Shown here: positions 50,298 to 63,358 of the stretch, in pieces
Position numbering within the stretch: position 1 is the stretch's first letter
How the letters are laid out: the number at the start of each line of letters is the position of its first letter
Assembly: GCA_028564675.1 (NCBI GenBank)
Contig: JAOVVO010000059.1
Location: forward strand, 140,461-204,460
Direction: 5' to 3'
DNA length: 64,000 bases
DNA from: Onchocerca lupi
Taxonomy: Eukaryota > Nematoda > Chromadorea > Rhabditida > Onchocercidae
Program-made: the position numbers and the translations under genes
The notes under the pieces: model-generated
Seen by the model: the letters and a program-made list of their open reading frames with translations, nothing else
Databases searched by the model: none
Told to the model about the DNA's origin: nothing

Positions 50298-53200
50298 ATG
50301 TCGCATACTTTGGAGCAACATATTTTAGCAACTATTTATATTCTTACAACAAATGCATTTGCCTTATTTGCAAATGAAATTGTTGGTGAACCATTTATCA
50401 GGTTAGTTTTTTTTTTTTTTTTTTTTCAAATTTTGTAGATAGAATCAAGAATGATAATGGGTATCATTTTAAGATGTATCTTTATTCGCTTCTACAATTA
50501 TGTACTGTTGTCACTAATTTATGATCATTAGCTAATTAAAGCTTGTCAAATTACTTGCTTTTAATTGTATCTTTTTTGTCAGTCTTAGAAAATTTACAAA
50601 AAAGTAAAATAAAAAATAAATATTACCTATCATTAATTTAATTTAAAGCTTTAATGATCAAATTAATTGCTTTTCTTTGTGTCTTTTTCGTTAGTTTTAG
50701 AAAATTTATGAGAAAGAAAAAGTGCACATTAATCTTACTTTTGGAATTCATGACATGATAGATTCCTTAATTTTTCATTTTTCGTAATTTTTATGCCATT
50801 GATACATTTATTTGCTCAGAATTTCTCTTTAACATAATGATTGAAAAAGGAAAGCCTATTATCAATTTTTCGATCACCGTTTTGTGATTACAAGAAAAAA
50901 AGAAGACAGTAACTACGTGAATTTCATTAAAATCCTTGAAATTATTGAATATTAAAAGATGTATGAAAGAAACACAAAAAACTTGAATTTTGATAAGAAT
51001 GATTTGATGGCAAAAAAAGCAATTTTAATGCAATTTTCTGATAAGTGCACTTTATTTTTTGTCATTTGTCCTTGGCGAAGATAAGAATTTTGCATTAGAC
51101 AAAAATCCATACATTTTAATATTATCAAAATTAATTCATGTGTTAAAATGTTTAGCGAAAGAAAGGAAAATTGATTTTTTTTCGTTCAAATTTACTGTAA
51201 ATCTCTCTCATTATTTGACCTTGAAAGTGAAATGAAAGAACACTTAACGTGAAAATTTTTGGATAATTTCGGTTTTAATTATTTTTCATTGCATTTATGC
51301 CTTATGAAATCATTTAATTTCAATTCGTAACTGCACAACATAATTTACGACATCTATATAATTCGCTGATTTCTTTAATTTCTTTTCCAATGCAATTCAG
51401 GATAGCATTTGTATGAAAAGAGAACATTAAATAAATTGATGAAATTTGGTTTAAATATCCATTTTTTTTTCTCATTTAGCAAATTTTTTAGCTTATTAAT
51501 ATTTCGATTTTTTTTTTCAGTTATTCGTTTGCTTGTTAAATTTAGATTATGCTAATAAATGACCATTTCATGCCTTTTTCATTGTGATCGAATTTTGTTG
51601 CTGAAATTCAATCAGAACTAGTTTTTATGTCAATCTTAATCTTAGAAAATCAACTATTGTAATTAAAATAGTCCTAAATATTATATTTCCCATATTATCT
51701 AAATTTCAGGCAATTTAAAGCCGGTTATAATGCAAAAGAAAAAGTTTATTTATTATTAATGCCTTCTGCTGATGTAAAAATCGGATAAGAAAGTTTTCTA
51801 ATTTTGAAAAGAACTTTGAGACGACGAAAATAAACTCATTATGAATTTAGAATGTGAAAAAGAATTGAAAATGAAGGAAGGAAAGATGAATGGTGTTAAG
51901 AAAAATTGGAATTGGGAAAAAATGGGAAAAAATGGTATAAAATAATAAATTTAAAAAGCTACAACAAGTTTATACCGATATATCTTTGAACTTTTTTGAG
52001 ATTTTTGAAGTTTTTAAAAATATTTTTTGCATGATTCCACTTCATTGAAAATTATTCAAGTATTTGAATTTTTTTTTTCTTTTTCAAAAATTAGTAAAGG
52101 CATAAGAAAAGCGTTGAAATGGGCAATTATTTTTGTTTTACAGCATCATTATCGTTTTGATTGCCTTTTTTTTTCTTTTCTTTTTTTTTTTTTCAAATTT
52201 TTTATCAAGAGAATACAGGAATGAAAATGAACGACTGAATATTTTGTTCTATTCTAATCGTTTCAATAAATTTTCTTCGACTTAATTCTCTCTTTTTTAT
52301 GATCATTAAAAAAAAATCTTTTTTTTTGATAACTTTCTTCGGATAGAAAAAAAATTCAATTCTTAAGAAAAAAATTTGATTTGATTGATTGATTAAAAAT
52401 TTGATTAAGAGTAATTTTTGTATTATTTAACAATTCTCAGAAGGATTATTGAGCAACATTAATTAAGATCGTAAAATTTTAATTAAAAGAGTGAGAATTT
52501 TTCTGATAGATTAAATAGAATCGTGAAGTTTGCAAGATTTGAGGATAATTTTCAAAAATTTTCATAAAAAATGCAATTTATCATCTATTACCAATTTGAT
52601 TACCTCTAATAAAGATTTTAAAGACATTGTCCGATAAAATAAAATTTTAAATATTACCTAAGGCTGTTAGTTCTGCTTACTTATAATTAGTTAATATCTT
52701 AGCTATTTCAAATAAAGTTTTATCAGATTTTAAATTTGTTAAAATTATTATCACTTCAGTTGCTCAGCAGATGCTATATATGTGAAATGGCGAACGAATA
52801 TGACCTTTGTAGGTCATGTAAATGTACGTCATGCACCAAATCACCTATGCTATCAGGTTTTGGTGACAAATAATCAAATTGAATTACTCATACCACATCA
52901 GGACTGTCAAGTGAGTAGAACAAGGTTAGTTTTAATTTTAAAGTTTAACTTTAAAGTATTACTTTTACAAGAGTTAAAAATGACAATTTCTAGCATGAAT
53001 TTTTCAACGATTCATCGAATAAATGAAATTTTCACATTATTGAATGAATACATTTTATTCATTAATGTCAATAAAATTGATTTTTGAAAATAAATTCTCG
53101 TTTTTTTTTTTGCTTTTTTTTTCAAAAATTTTTTCTTTTTTGCTTTCAAATTTGGTGGAATAGCCGTTCGTTTTGTAATTTCAAAAAATGGCTATGACTA

Positions 53201-56200
53201 ATATTTTTGATTCAACTAATCGTTTTTTCAAAACTTTTTTGTTTTTGCTACCAAAATTATTTTGACAATTACTCATCTTAATAATTTTGTATCTAATAAT
53301 TTTAGTCAACAATTGCAAACAATTAATTCTTATCTTGTTGCAATTTTTTGCTAAAGAAAAATGTGACAACCTTAGATTTATAGATAATTTGCGCTGATTA
53401 ATTAATAAGACATATGATTAATAAGGCATAAAAAGCTTATTAATTAATCAATGTAAATTATCTACTAACCTAAGACTACCGCATTTTATCACATTATCAT
53501 ATTTATAGTTATTTATTTTTCTTAATCAATATCAAGTAATCATTCCTTATCATTATTCACTAGAAATAAATAAATAATTGTGTTCCTATCCTGCAACTTT
53601 TTGTGAATTCTTAAAGTATATGATTATTTTAAAAGTTTGTTGATGAAAAATTAGGAACATAAATTGTTTTAGTTTCAAATTTTGAAATTGCAAATTAAAA
53701 AATCATTGAAGATTTTTCCGAAATTTATTTCGTTTATTTCTAAGCTGGAAAAATTAACTTTCTCTTAATTCCAATTAAGAGCTTATTGAAAATGCAAAGT
53801 TTTTTAAATGAATAACTTCTGAAGTTTTCGAAATAGAGAGAAATTTTCTTTATTTTATATTAATGCTTTTCCTTTAACTAAAAATTGCTGCTAATTTTAA
53901 GCAATTCGCAGTTTGCTGAAAATTTACAAAACTTTTGGTTAAAATAATACAGGAAAGATTCTGTAATAAAAATGAAAAAAAAAAATCCTCTCTTTGAGTT
54001 AATTTTAAAGTTCTGAAAATTTTTTTTAGATTTTTTAGTCTTTAACTATTTATTTGAACGTTCGTTATCATTATATTATCCTAAGATTATTTACTTAATC
54101 CCAAACTATTTGTATTATTTCTACAATTATTATTCATTGTATTCGACAATTTGCCGCATTAATGATCGTTATCATTAATGCTAAAATTTTTATGATTAAT
54201 TAAAATAAATGATACTATGATTTGCTGAAATGGTTTAAATTTTAAAATTAGATGTTTAAACAACGAAATCAAATTTCAGAAAATTTGTTTCTATTTCTTC
54301 TTTTTAATTAGTCCCATTATCTTCGATAATTTGTTCTTTCAAATGCGTTTGAATTTTAAGCTTATTGACATCTTCGAGAATATATTTTGCTAAAAATTCT
54401 CTCAAAAATTAGTTTAATTTCGATTAATTTTATTTCACCGATAGACTTTTGCCAATCTTTTAAATGCAATCGTATCAGCAATTTCTAGGGAGAGCAAAAT
54501 TTTTATTCATTTTATTTTCGTCCTTTTTTTTTTTTTTTTTTTTTTTTTTTCATAAATTAAATGATGCGAAAAATTGGTAAGAAGAAGAAAGTTTTATGCT
54601 GAACTGGACTTCATATTCCTTCCCTTGGCATCATTATCGATAATTTCATACCAATCTTGTTATGTTAGCCTCAAAATTTGGCCTTTTTTTCATTGCATCC
54701 AAAAAACATTTACATATATGCATGTATTGGTTCTGGAAAAAAGCCTAGCTTGGCCACAAGATTAATGAACTTGAAAGCCTTAAAAGATAAGTTGAAAAAA
54801 GGAAACAAAAAAGTTACTTAGTGAATTAAGAAGAAGAAAGAAAAAGAATATAATTATTATATTGCAAAACTTTTAATTTTCTTACTGCTATGTATTTTTT
54901 TTATCTTTTATTTAAATGCTATGTATTTTTTTTATCTTTTATTTAAAGTTCATTTTTTATTTTACTTTATTTTTTTTTTTTTTTTTTGAGATATTTACAG
55001 AGAAAAAAAGTAAAATTCTTTCTAAAAATTTTAGTACTTCTTTTTTTTTTTTTTTTAGGAATTCTATCTTTTTTTTATCTTTTATTTTAATTGATTCAAA
55101 ATTGATTGCTAAAAATTTATTGTTTTTCTTTTTTTTGAAATATTTACACAAAAATTATGCAAAATTCTTTTTGCTATCTTCTGTCCTTTTACTGATCTAA
55201 AATTGCGGTAATTTGAATTCGTTTAATAAAAAATTGACTAAATTGCATTCAATTGAGAACGAAGAAAGAAGAAAGACGAGTCATTTCTAATTCTCAGAAG
55301 CATTTTTTAAATTATTTCGGCCTTTTTTGCATTTTCGAGTTTAATTTATTCCACCAAGCACTGAATAAATCGATGATACATTGTTATTGAACGCATTATT
55401 TATGCAATCTTTAATCTTATTTGTTAGATTTATTATGCAAATTTTACGATAAATCGGTTTTAACTAATGATTAAACGAACTTTTCTCTTATTTATTAAAT
55501 TGCTTACTTTTATTAACAATTCTAGAAGGGAAAGAAGGACAAGAATGGATATTATTAAAGGGAAAATTTTGCATGCACAAGCATCCTTTTAAAGTTTATA
55601 TATTCCTGAAGGACGCTGCAAGTAAAAAGTTTTAATTTGAAAATCAATTATATCTCTTTAAGCTGATTTTAATTTTGCCTCGAAAAAAGAAAGCAATTGA
55701 ATATTTGAAGTATTCGAAATAAATTATTCAAAAGAAGTTTTCAGGAAAAATTGAACATTTGAAATATTCAAAATGAAGTATAATTCTAATCAAAAAGACA
55801 ATCATATGAAATCATTCTTTTTTTTTTTTTTTTTTTTTAATACAACCTAAGTTTTATAAATTAGCAAATTATGAATCATTATAAAATGAATGAAAATAAG
55901 TTTTAATGATGTATGCAAATTTTGATCCATATTAGGATCAATTTTTTTTTTTCGTAGTAATCAATGATTTCAAATAGAAGCCTTATAAAAAATTAAAAGT
56001 AAAAAAAGAAAAAAAAACACTCAAATTTTGCTAATAATTTTAATATTCAAATAATTTATATATTGGAAAATAAATTTAAAATTTGAACTTTTTGATTAAA
56101 AATTATGTCTCATTTCGAATACTTTAAGCAAATTTAAAATTATGATTAACTTACAGAAATACAATTAATTTTTAGATAAATTAAATTATTTAAAATTTTC

Positions 56201-58821
56201 TTTTTACAATTTAATTTTTGTTTTTTTTTTTTTCAGATCATTAGAACCAGTAGGTGTGATAATTTCAACATCAGTGTTAATATCATTTCATCCTCACTAT
56301 GTTACGGCTGGTGATCGAATTTATCTTCTACGATGTTTGCATACTCGAGCAACAAATCAATCATTATTACCGGGATCAGTAGTACCTACTCACACTTCTA
56401 ATAGTAAACTTTTCGGTTTTTTTTTTGGATTTCAGGATGGATTTCAGGATTTTTGAAATTAAAATGATTTTTAGCCTAATTAAATAAAAATTGCTTAATT
56501 CTTGCATCAATAGATTCCGATTGTTCAAATGCAAAGATTGCAATAATTCACTTATTGCATCAAAAATTTTGCACATCTAAAATTGAACGATCAATGATAT
56601 ATATTTATATCGAATTTTCCCTATTAAATGAAATGAAAATTTTCAAATTCTCAAATTTATCAAATCATTTTTTTTTTTCCTTTTTGAATATCTATCGAAT
56701 TTATCAAATTTTCATTAGCTATGAAAAATTGCTGATTGAATTTCGATATCATTTGTTTAGTATTTTAGATGATTCTTCAATCTACTTTTGATATCATTAT
56801 CTAATAATACTATCATCTGATAATACATTTAATCCAATTTCTCTCATTTCTAGAATTACATGAATCAACATCAACACCAATTTGCGAATATCAAATACGA
56901 CGTTTGAAAGATAATGAGATTGTCGATGAAGCGATTATCGGTGAAATGGTTCGACATCATTGGTCATGTAGCGTTCAATCCGATCATGAATTGTGTCTTG
57001 TTATCACGAATTGTTTTTTGATAGCAAGTGATTCAAAAAATCAACTTATCGATAATCAAGGATGTTCAATGGATCGTATTGTACTTCCAGATTTGATCTA
57101 TATTGATAATGTATGCAAAAGTTTCTTTTCTTCTTTTCTTCTTGAAATATTTTCATGATGGGCAAAAATTACTGTGTTGGAATAATTTTTGTTCAATTAA
57201 AATTTTTCATATTTTAAAAGAAAAAAAAAACATTAACATAAAATGCTGATTTATTGATTTAAAAAAAAAAAAAAAAAAAAGAAAGAGAAAAAAGGAATTT
57301 TCACTTAATTATTTAAAAAAAATTGCAGATTGAAATTGCTTTCTTATTTACAGATGAATGTTGAACAAAATGTGTCTGTTTTTGGCATTGCTGGAAAACC
57401 TCATGCATATTTTCAATGTCAAATAAACTTATTACCATCAAAAGCTGATCAATGTCCTAGACCAAATTGTTCTGTCAATCATAGGAAGCAGTATGTTAAT
57501 TGATTTTTTTCAGAAATTAATTAAAATTTTTTCTTTTAGACGAATGATTTTTCATTATCTTGTAATTTATTGCAAGAGAAAAAGCTCGAGAATGTAAATG
57601 CTTTGAGATTAAGGAAAAATTCAATTTAAATTAACGACTAAAAATGACGGGATTTAATTTATTTAAATTTATATAAGGCTTATGATGGAAGATAGTTATC
57701 GTCTAGAATGATCATCATTATAGTTATCTTTAAGAAGAGAATAGAGTATTTTTCATAAAAAATTTACAGGAGAGATTTACTTTCTTTGATAAAAAATGAT
57801 GAAACACTGATAATGGATGCTGTTTCGCAACCGCTCGAAATTCTAGATTTTGATCGGCATTTTCGAAGGTAAATTCTCAAATGTCATCAACAATTCTTTT
57901 TATTTTAGCCAAGAAATAATATGTAAAATTTCGAAAAAAATAATATGTAAAATTTCATAACACATAAAATATATTAATTACTTAAATGATCATTGAATTA
58001 AGTTAAATATTTCATTGCAATATATTTCGATAATGAATAACTTGATTATATTCTGAAAGTATTAATTTAGGAGAGAATGTCATCAATTATCAAAAGCGAT
58101 TGTTAATGAAATTAATCACGATGATATTGTTTGCATAACATGGAGTTTTATCGCTGTGGTCGCACCATTTACGATTTTGGTAAATTTTTTTTTATTTCTT
58201 CATTATTTGATTATTTCAAAACTATGTTTAAATTATTATTTTTTCTTGCTACGAAATGTTAAATTTGAAATTTGCCACCTATTTTATTAAGCATTACCAA
58301 TCGAGCAAAATGAATTATTTTACAAAAAAAAAAAAAAAAAAAATGAAATTTCTTGATAAATATGGAAAAATAGAGTTGCAACTATAACATTTAAAAGAAC
58401 AAAGTTAAATGGAATAATTTTTTTCCTTTTATTTCTTCGAAAGGAAAATTCAAAAGCCTTACATTAGTTTATTTTTATAAAGTTCAATTTCGTAACAAAA
58501 GCTGAATTTTACTAAAAAATTTTCGAATGTATAGCAACTTGAGATGATTTTGGTAGGGGCTGAAAAAAAATTCATTTTAATATTAATTGCATGTAAATAT
58601 CTAAGGCGAAATTGAAACTTTAGAATAAATATGTTGAATTTTATCAAATACTTCGAAAAACAATCAATAATTATAATCATAAATTAGCTTCTATTAATAT
58701 TTCGAAGGGCAATTTAAGTATTCTAATTAAATTTAAGTTATTTTTGCAGACAGCGCTTTGTATCGTCATTATGGCAACAGCAATAATCTATCGAAATGTA
58801 CACTGTCGTGAAAGGATATAA
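50298..58821 (+). CDS. Cuticlin-like ZP-domain type I membrane protein, complete (369 residues)
   Basis: Eight exons in phase total 1,110 bases: 50298-50401, 52760-52924, 56237-56403, 56854-57110, 57354-57490, 57770-57868, 58071-58179 and 58750-58821. ZP proteins polymerise outside the epidermis to shape cuticle. A hydrophobic leader ends ...ILTTNAFALFA. The ZP domain starts CSADAIYVKWRTNMTFVGHV; PHQDCQVSRTR and an SFHPHYVTAGDRIYLLRC block follow. The second half has CEYQIRR, HHWSCSVQSDHELC, DNQGCSMDRIVLPDL and YFQCQINLLP...QCPRPNC, all matching the spacing of nematode cuticlins. A dibasic R306-H-F-R-R-R311 motif after the ZP domain suits furin-type release. A TM segment (about 330-358) and an 11-residue tail end the protein. 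The leader is followed almost at once by the ZP domain, so there is no other ectodomain. Confidence 0.9.
54886..54947. repeat. Perfect 2 x 31 bp tandem repeat in an intron
   Basis: Two identical, adjacent 31-bp copies start TGCTATGTATTTTTTTTATC. Identity in otherwise fast-drifting intron DNA points to a recent duplication. Confidence 0.9.
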
Positions 58822-60851
58822 ATATGGACAAAAAATATGCATATTAAATTATCAAAATGAATTGTATTCAAAAAAGATCATTATACGATGACGTAATCAA
58901 TAATTGATATAATTTTATCTAAAATGCGAATGAAACTTTTCATGAGTAATCAATCTTTCCGATTTTTTGAGCAAAAAATTTATGTCTGTTTGGAAAATAG
59001 TTATCTTGTTTGAAAACTTGAAAAACTCATTTAAAAATTTGAAAATCTCAAATTTCCATCTCATTTGAAAAAAAAAAAAGAATCAAATTCTTTCTTCTGA
59101 GATCTAATATGATGTAATTACTACCAAAGAAGGTCATGAGAGCAGATCTAATTTTTCATATGTTTTGATTGTCATATTAACTAATATTTGAATTTTTCAA
59201 AAATTTCTAACTCTTAGAAAGTTACTATCACTCAGTAAGGAAATGAATTAATATAAAAATCATAAATTAATACTGGTTAATCTGACAATCATTATATGAA
59301 AAGATTAAATTTGCACTCGTAATTTTCTTATTCAAAATGAAAAATAAAGTTAAATTTGAGCGAAATCTTTTTCTTTTCCAATTGATTTACATTATATTGT
59401 AAATTCTTTACATTACTTCTTAAATTCTTCATTAATTTATTCCTCGCGCCTGTTTCCTTTATCTATTTTTTTGCATCTTATCTGGTTAACTTTAATAATT
59501 AATCAACATTTTATTAATGAAATACTTCAAAAAAAAAAAAATGGTCAGAAAAAAAAAATAGTTCATATCATTCAAAAATAATTGTATTAAGTGGAAATGT
59601 AAGAAGAGATAAGATGCTTGTTCAATTCGTTTCTGAAATTTATATGGAAATTAAGTCATCAAAAAAATACTAAGATGATAAGTGAAATTGGTTCATTTAA
59701 AGAAAAAAAAAAAGAAAAGAAAAGAAAAAACCGATTACCGAAAAAACCGAATTTTAGTTGTTGAAAAAATTTCACAAATAGCTCAATGTATTTATTTGTT
59801 GTTATTTTATGAGGCTGTATAAATTGCTTTAAGAAAATAATAATTCTGTTATGGAAGTGTATTTTATGAATTATTAATTTTATAAATCCCATCAATGCAT
59901 CATGACAGTATGATAAAATATAATGAAATGGAATGATAAATGATCGGTTATCACGCCAATTTTTATGTCATTTTAATTAGTGGACAGAAGAACACGTGGG
60001 AATAATTATACATATCGCATATGAAAATCAAAACATTAAAGAGGATTTATAATTTACGATCATAAATGAAACATCAACATTTTATGATCAATTTTTTGAA
60101 ATAATTCATAATACAGCAATCGTATTGCTCCGAAAGAAAAAAAAAAGACCGGAGTTTAAATCAATTTTTACTCCAAAAATCTTATCTTCAGGGAATACCT
60201 TACTTTTTCTATGCACATATATACTATAGAAGTTATATATAAATAAAATAAATAACTTCAATATTAATACTATCATTTACTTATATTTAATTAGTATAAA
60301 TAAAATATCACAACTGTTTATGATAAAATATCATTACTAATTTATAATTCAATGTATCTTCAAATAATAAATTTCTTAATTAAGCTTATTTCTGACTTGG
60401 AATCTATATTATAAACACATAAAAATTAACATTAGCACTTAATTTTTTCGGTGAAAGCTTGTTTTTGGAGGAAGACTGGGAGTTAGGGAACAAAAATAAT
60501 GAGTTCAATTTCTTACCAGATTCTCAATCTGATCAATTCATTCATTTTATTGTCGTCTTAACTGTACAATTATTTTACAAACATTAATAAACTAACTATG
60601 AGATAGAATTAAATAAATCGATGATCGAAAGATCAGATCAATCTCAGTGTTAGTTCTGATATACGTAATGCCATTAACTTTTGGAAGACTATTTACAGAG
60701 CTGGCCAAATCAGTACGGTGAAACTTAGGGCAAATAGTAATCTTTTATGATAAGAATGTCGTTTTTATACACAAATGATGAAATCACTAGATAAAGAAAC
60801 GTAACCCCACTTCGTCTATATTACCCATCCTATTTTCATAAATAAATCTCT
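58822..60851. other. 2 kb region without a recognised gene
   Basis: It follows the ZP gene. It is A/T-rich with A/G simple tracts (about 59,700). A minus-strand frame at 59659-59895 is low-complexity and unsupported. Confidence 0.5.
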
Positions 60852-61134
60852 CTAGAGCTCTATTTCATGACCCGTGGCATGCAATAGTGATGAAACATTT
60901 CGAATTATCTGATTAGAATTGGAAGGACTGACATGGGTAAAAAGTGTTGGTGGTTGAAATCGATTTCGAAGGTTGTAATTTAACTCTTTATGAAATACCT
61001 ATGAAAGAATAAGTCGTTGAAGTTAACACTTGCAAATTCTTTATTACTTAGGGATTTTAACAGTTCAAAATTATCGATGGTTTTTTCTTTAACAGGTAAT
61101 CTGTTAAAAGATATGTTATGAGATGCTAAGGATC
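60852..61134 (-). pseudogene. Coding-like fragment(s), unrecognised, possibly decayed
   Basis: Two readings abut. The segment 60999-61134 lies between a CTCATAG acceptor and a CATAG|GTATTT donor and encodes a hydrophilic run including SFNRLPVKEKTIDNFELLKS. The segment 60852-60998, taken from the same CATAG as an acceptor, gives 48 residues ending SNQIIRNVSSLLHATGHEIE before a TAG, with helix-like spacing. The two cannot both be exons in one message because they share the junction. No upstream partner was found. A vague likeness of the second to the start of kinase KA1 domains is not firm. Confidence 0.3.
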
Positions 61135-61503
61135 CTATGAGGAAATAAAAATATGAAATAATTTTATCTAACAATTTATTACTGATTAGAATATTTCATT
61201 TCGAATAAATGAATAATTTATGTTACTATTCCCATTGTGTTTTCCGAGAGATTTGTTGTCTCTTTCATTACTTTTTTTTTTTTTTTTTAAGCGAAAATGG
61301 TTGAATATGTAGCTTTCGACTTAGATATTTATTTTGAACTGTTTCATAATACTTTAGGATTAATATTGATATTCAACTAAAATTACCATTGTTTAATATC
61401 GTTTTGTTGTTTTGATTTTGACCAATAAAGATTACAAAAAAAGAATTTCCGAACAAAGAAAAAATGAAAAAATGAAGATAGTTAAACTTTTTTAGTATTA
61501 CAG

Positions 61504-62862
61504 ATCTTTCATGCTTTTTTCATCGGACCACCAAAAATACAATTCATATTGTCAGGATTTAGTACATGGAGGCAACAATTGGTGTATCATACGATGAAGT
61601 ATTTTTTTAATTCACAAGTTCTTATTGTTTTGAAGAGAAAGAATAATTATTTATCAATACAGAGATATTTTAGCACGATACCTCATTCCTAATAAAAGTT
61701 TTGCTGATGATAATGAATTAAAAACAGTTTTGTTTTTCTTTAATTTATTACCAGCATAACCAAAAATATTTCTATTGATTAAATGAAGTGATAGAATAAT
61801 CATGAATAACTTTGCAGTTCTACATATTACAAAATACTTGGTGTTTCAAAGGACGCAATACAAGCAGAAATTAAAAGTGCTAATTATGAAAGATCAAAAA
61901 AAGTAAGTATATATCTGACTTCGTAAAGTGAGCATCAATTCTTGTTCTTATACTTTATACTTTATAGGCTATTAAAAGCAGATTTTCATGTTCTGGCATA
62001 AGGTTTGACTTATCTTCCAATTATTTTGGAGAAACTTTCGTCTTCATTTCATGTGTAAAATTTTGATGAAGAATCCTGTAGTTTTAGATCTGAAGTTGTA
62101 GGGGAAATCCTTTTTTGATAACAAAACGGTAGGGAATTGTTGAATACCCTGAAGCCATGTTCCTTCCCTGAAATTTTGTTGGAATGAAATGTATAGGAAA
62201 AGGAAGACAGTTTAACTTGCGTGATTTCATACTTAATTTTTTTCTGAATCCGAATAGTAAAGAAGAAAATTGAGTCGAAATTTAGTTATATCCAGACAGG
62301 AAGGATTGCTCAAAAAATCAAAAAGTGAAACACGAGGTGATGCATTCGTCAAGCATATGAAGTTTTAAAAGTCCGAGAATGGCGACAATCATATGATTCT
62401 TATTGGATGGCAGCAAAACATTTACTGATTGTACAGGACGCAGCAGAACATCCGCTGATTCAGAATATTCAAGCTTTGATGGGCTTTTTGCCCATTCTCA
62501 ATATATAAACAGGAAAAAGTAAGTTATTTTATTATATACATATATATTTTATGAGCGATAGTTTATTAGTTAATTTCTTTTTTTATTGCTCTCTCCTCTT
62601 GATTTGATTGTACATTGTTCGATTTTTAGGCTTTCTTTTAGAATATCGGATCAGTTGAGCTGCTAAAATAAACTTGTTGCTGAAATACTTCTGCCCTTGA
62701 AATTTCAATTGTTTTCTCGAAATTCAGACCGTCGAACTTGGCAGAAATATACTATGGATTCTGGCAGAATTTTGGTTCTTTGGCGACTGTTTAAGATTTC
62801 TGGCGCAATTTCTGGTTGCTGCAGCAATCGCCGTAGGAATATTAATTGAATTTTCGGACTAA
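61504..62862 (+). pseudogene. Frame-broken J-domain (DnaJ) gene with C-terminal membrane segment
   Basis: Exons 61504-61598 and 61818-61902 join in phase and give a basic, Phe-rich start and then STYYKILGVSKDAIQAEIKS, helices I-II of a J domain. The next segment (62286-62518) starts in phase with LYPDRKDCSKN, where the Hsp70-stimulating HPD reads YPD. The domain then continues in a second frame (SKSETRGDAFVK) and a third (AYEVLKVREWRQSYDSYW). The first shift fits loss of one A in a six-A run; the second looks like a deletion of about 10 bases. A last segment, 62728-62862, encodes a hydrophobic helix (FLVAAAIAVGILIEF) before TAA, like the C-terminal anchor of mitochondrial DNAJC30-type proteins. 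Assembly errors are an alternative to a pseudogene. Confidence 0.6.
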
Positions 62863-63292
62863 TTATTAATCAGAATATATTTTTAAAGACTTCGCTACTA
62901 TAGTTAGGAAATGTTTTGGGATTTTATAATAATGCCTCCAAGTTAATGTACGACCACATATCAAATCTCTACCGTTTCAATTCTTTTTTCGAAATATTCA
63001 TTTTTGATGAATGGACGATCTTTTTACCCTTTTATGATGTATTTAATGACCATCCTTTATTTGAGCTATTAATAAAGAAATTGAATTTTGTAATTATTTT
63101 ATTAGCACTTCGTCTTTATATTATCAAATATACAATAATATGTTTTCATAGTATAATTATGAAACATATTTCCATATAGTTATAAATATAAAGATATACT
63201 AATCCATATTATAAAAATTATATTTATATTACATTAAGAGAAAATGATATTGTTTCTTCTAAATCCTTTTTTATTTTCCCTTCTTTTCGTCT

Positions 63293-63358
<66 letters not shown>

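Noticed and set aside
54574..54765. 63-codon plus-strand frame in a ZP-gene intron
   Set aside because: Starts with TTG; the ZP exons on both sides join in phase without it.
54916..55200. Overlapping frames on both strands, Phe- or Lys-rich
   Set aside because: Pure products of T and A runs.
62916..63179. 87-codon hydrophobic plus-strand frame
   Set aside because: Starts with TTG, with AT-driven composition and no homology that I can see.
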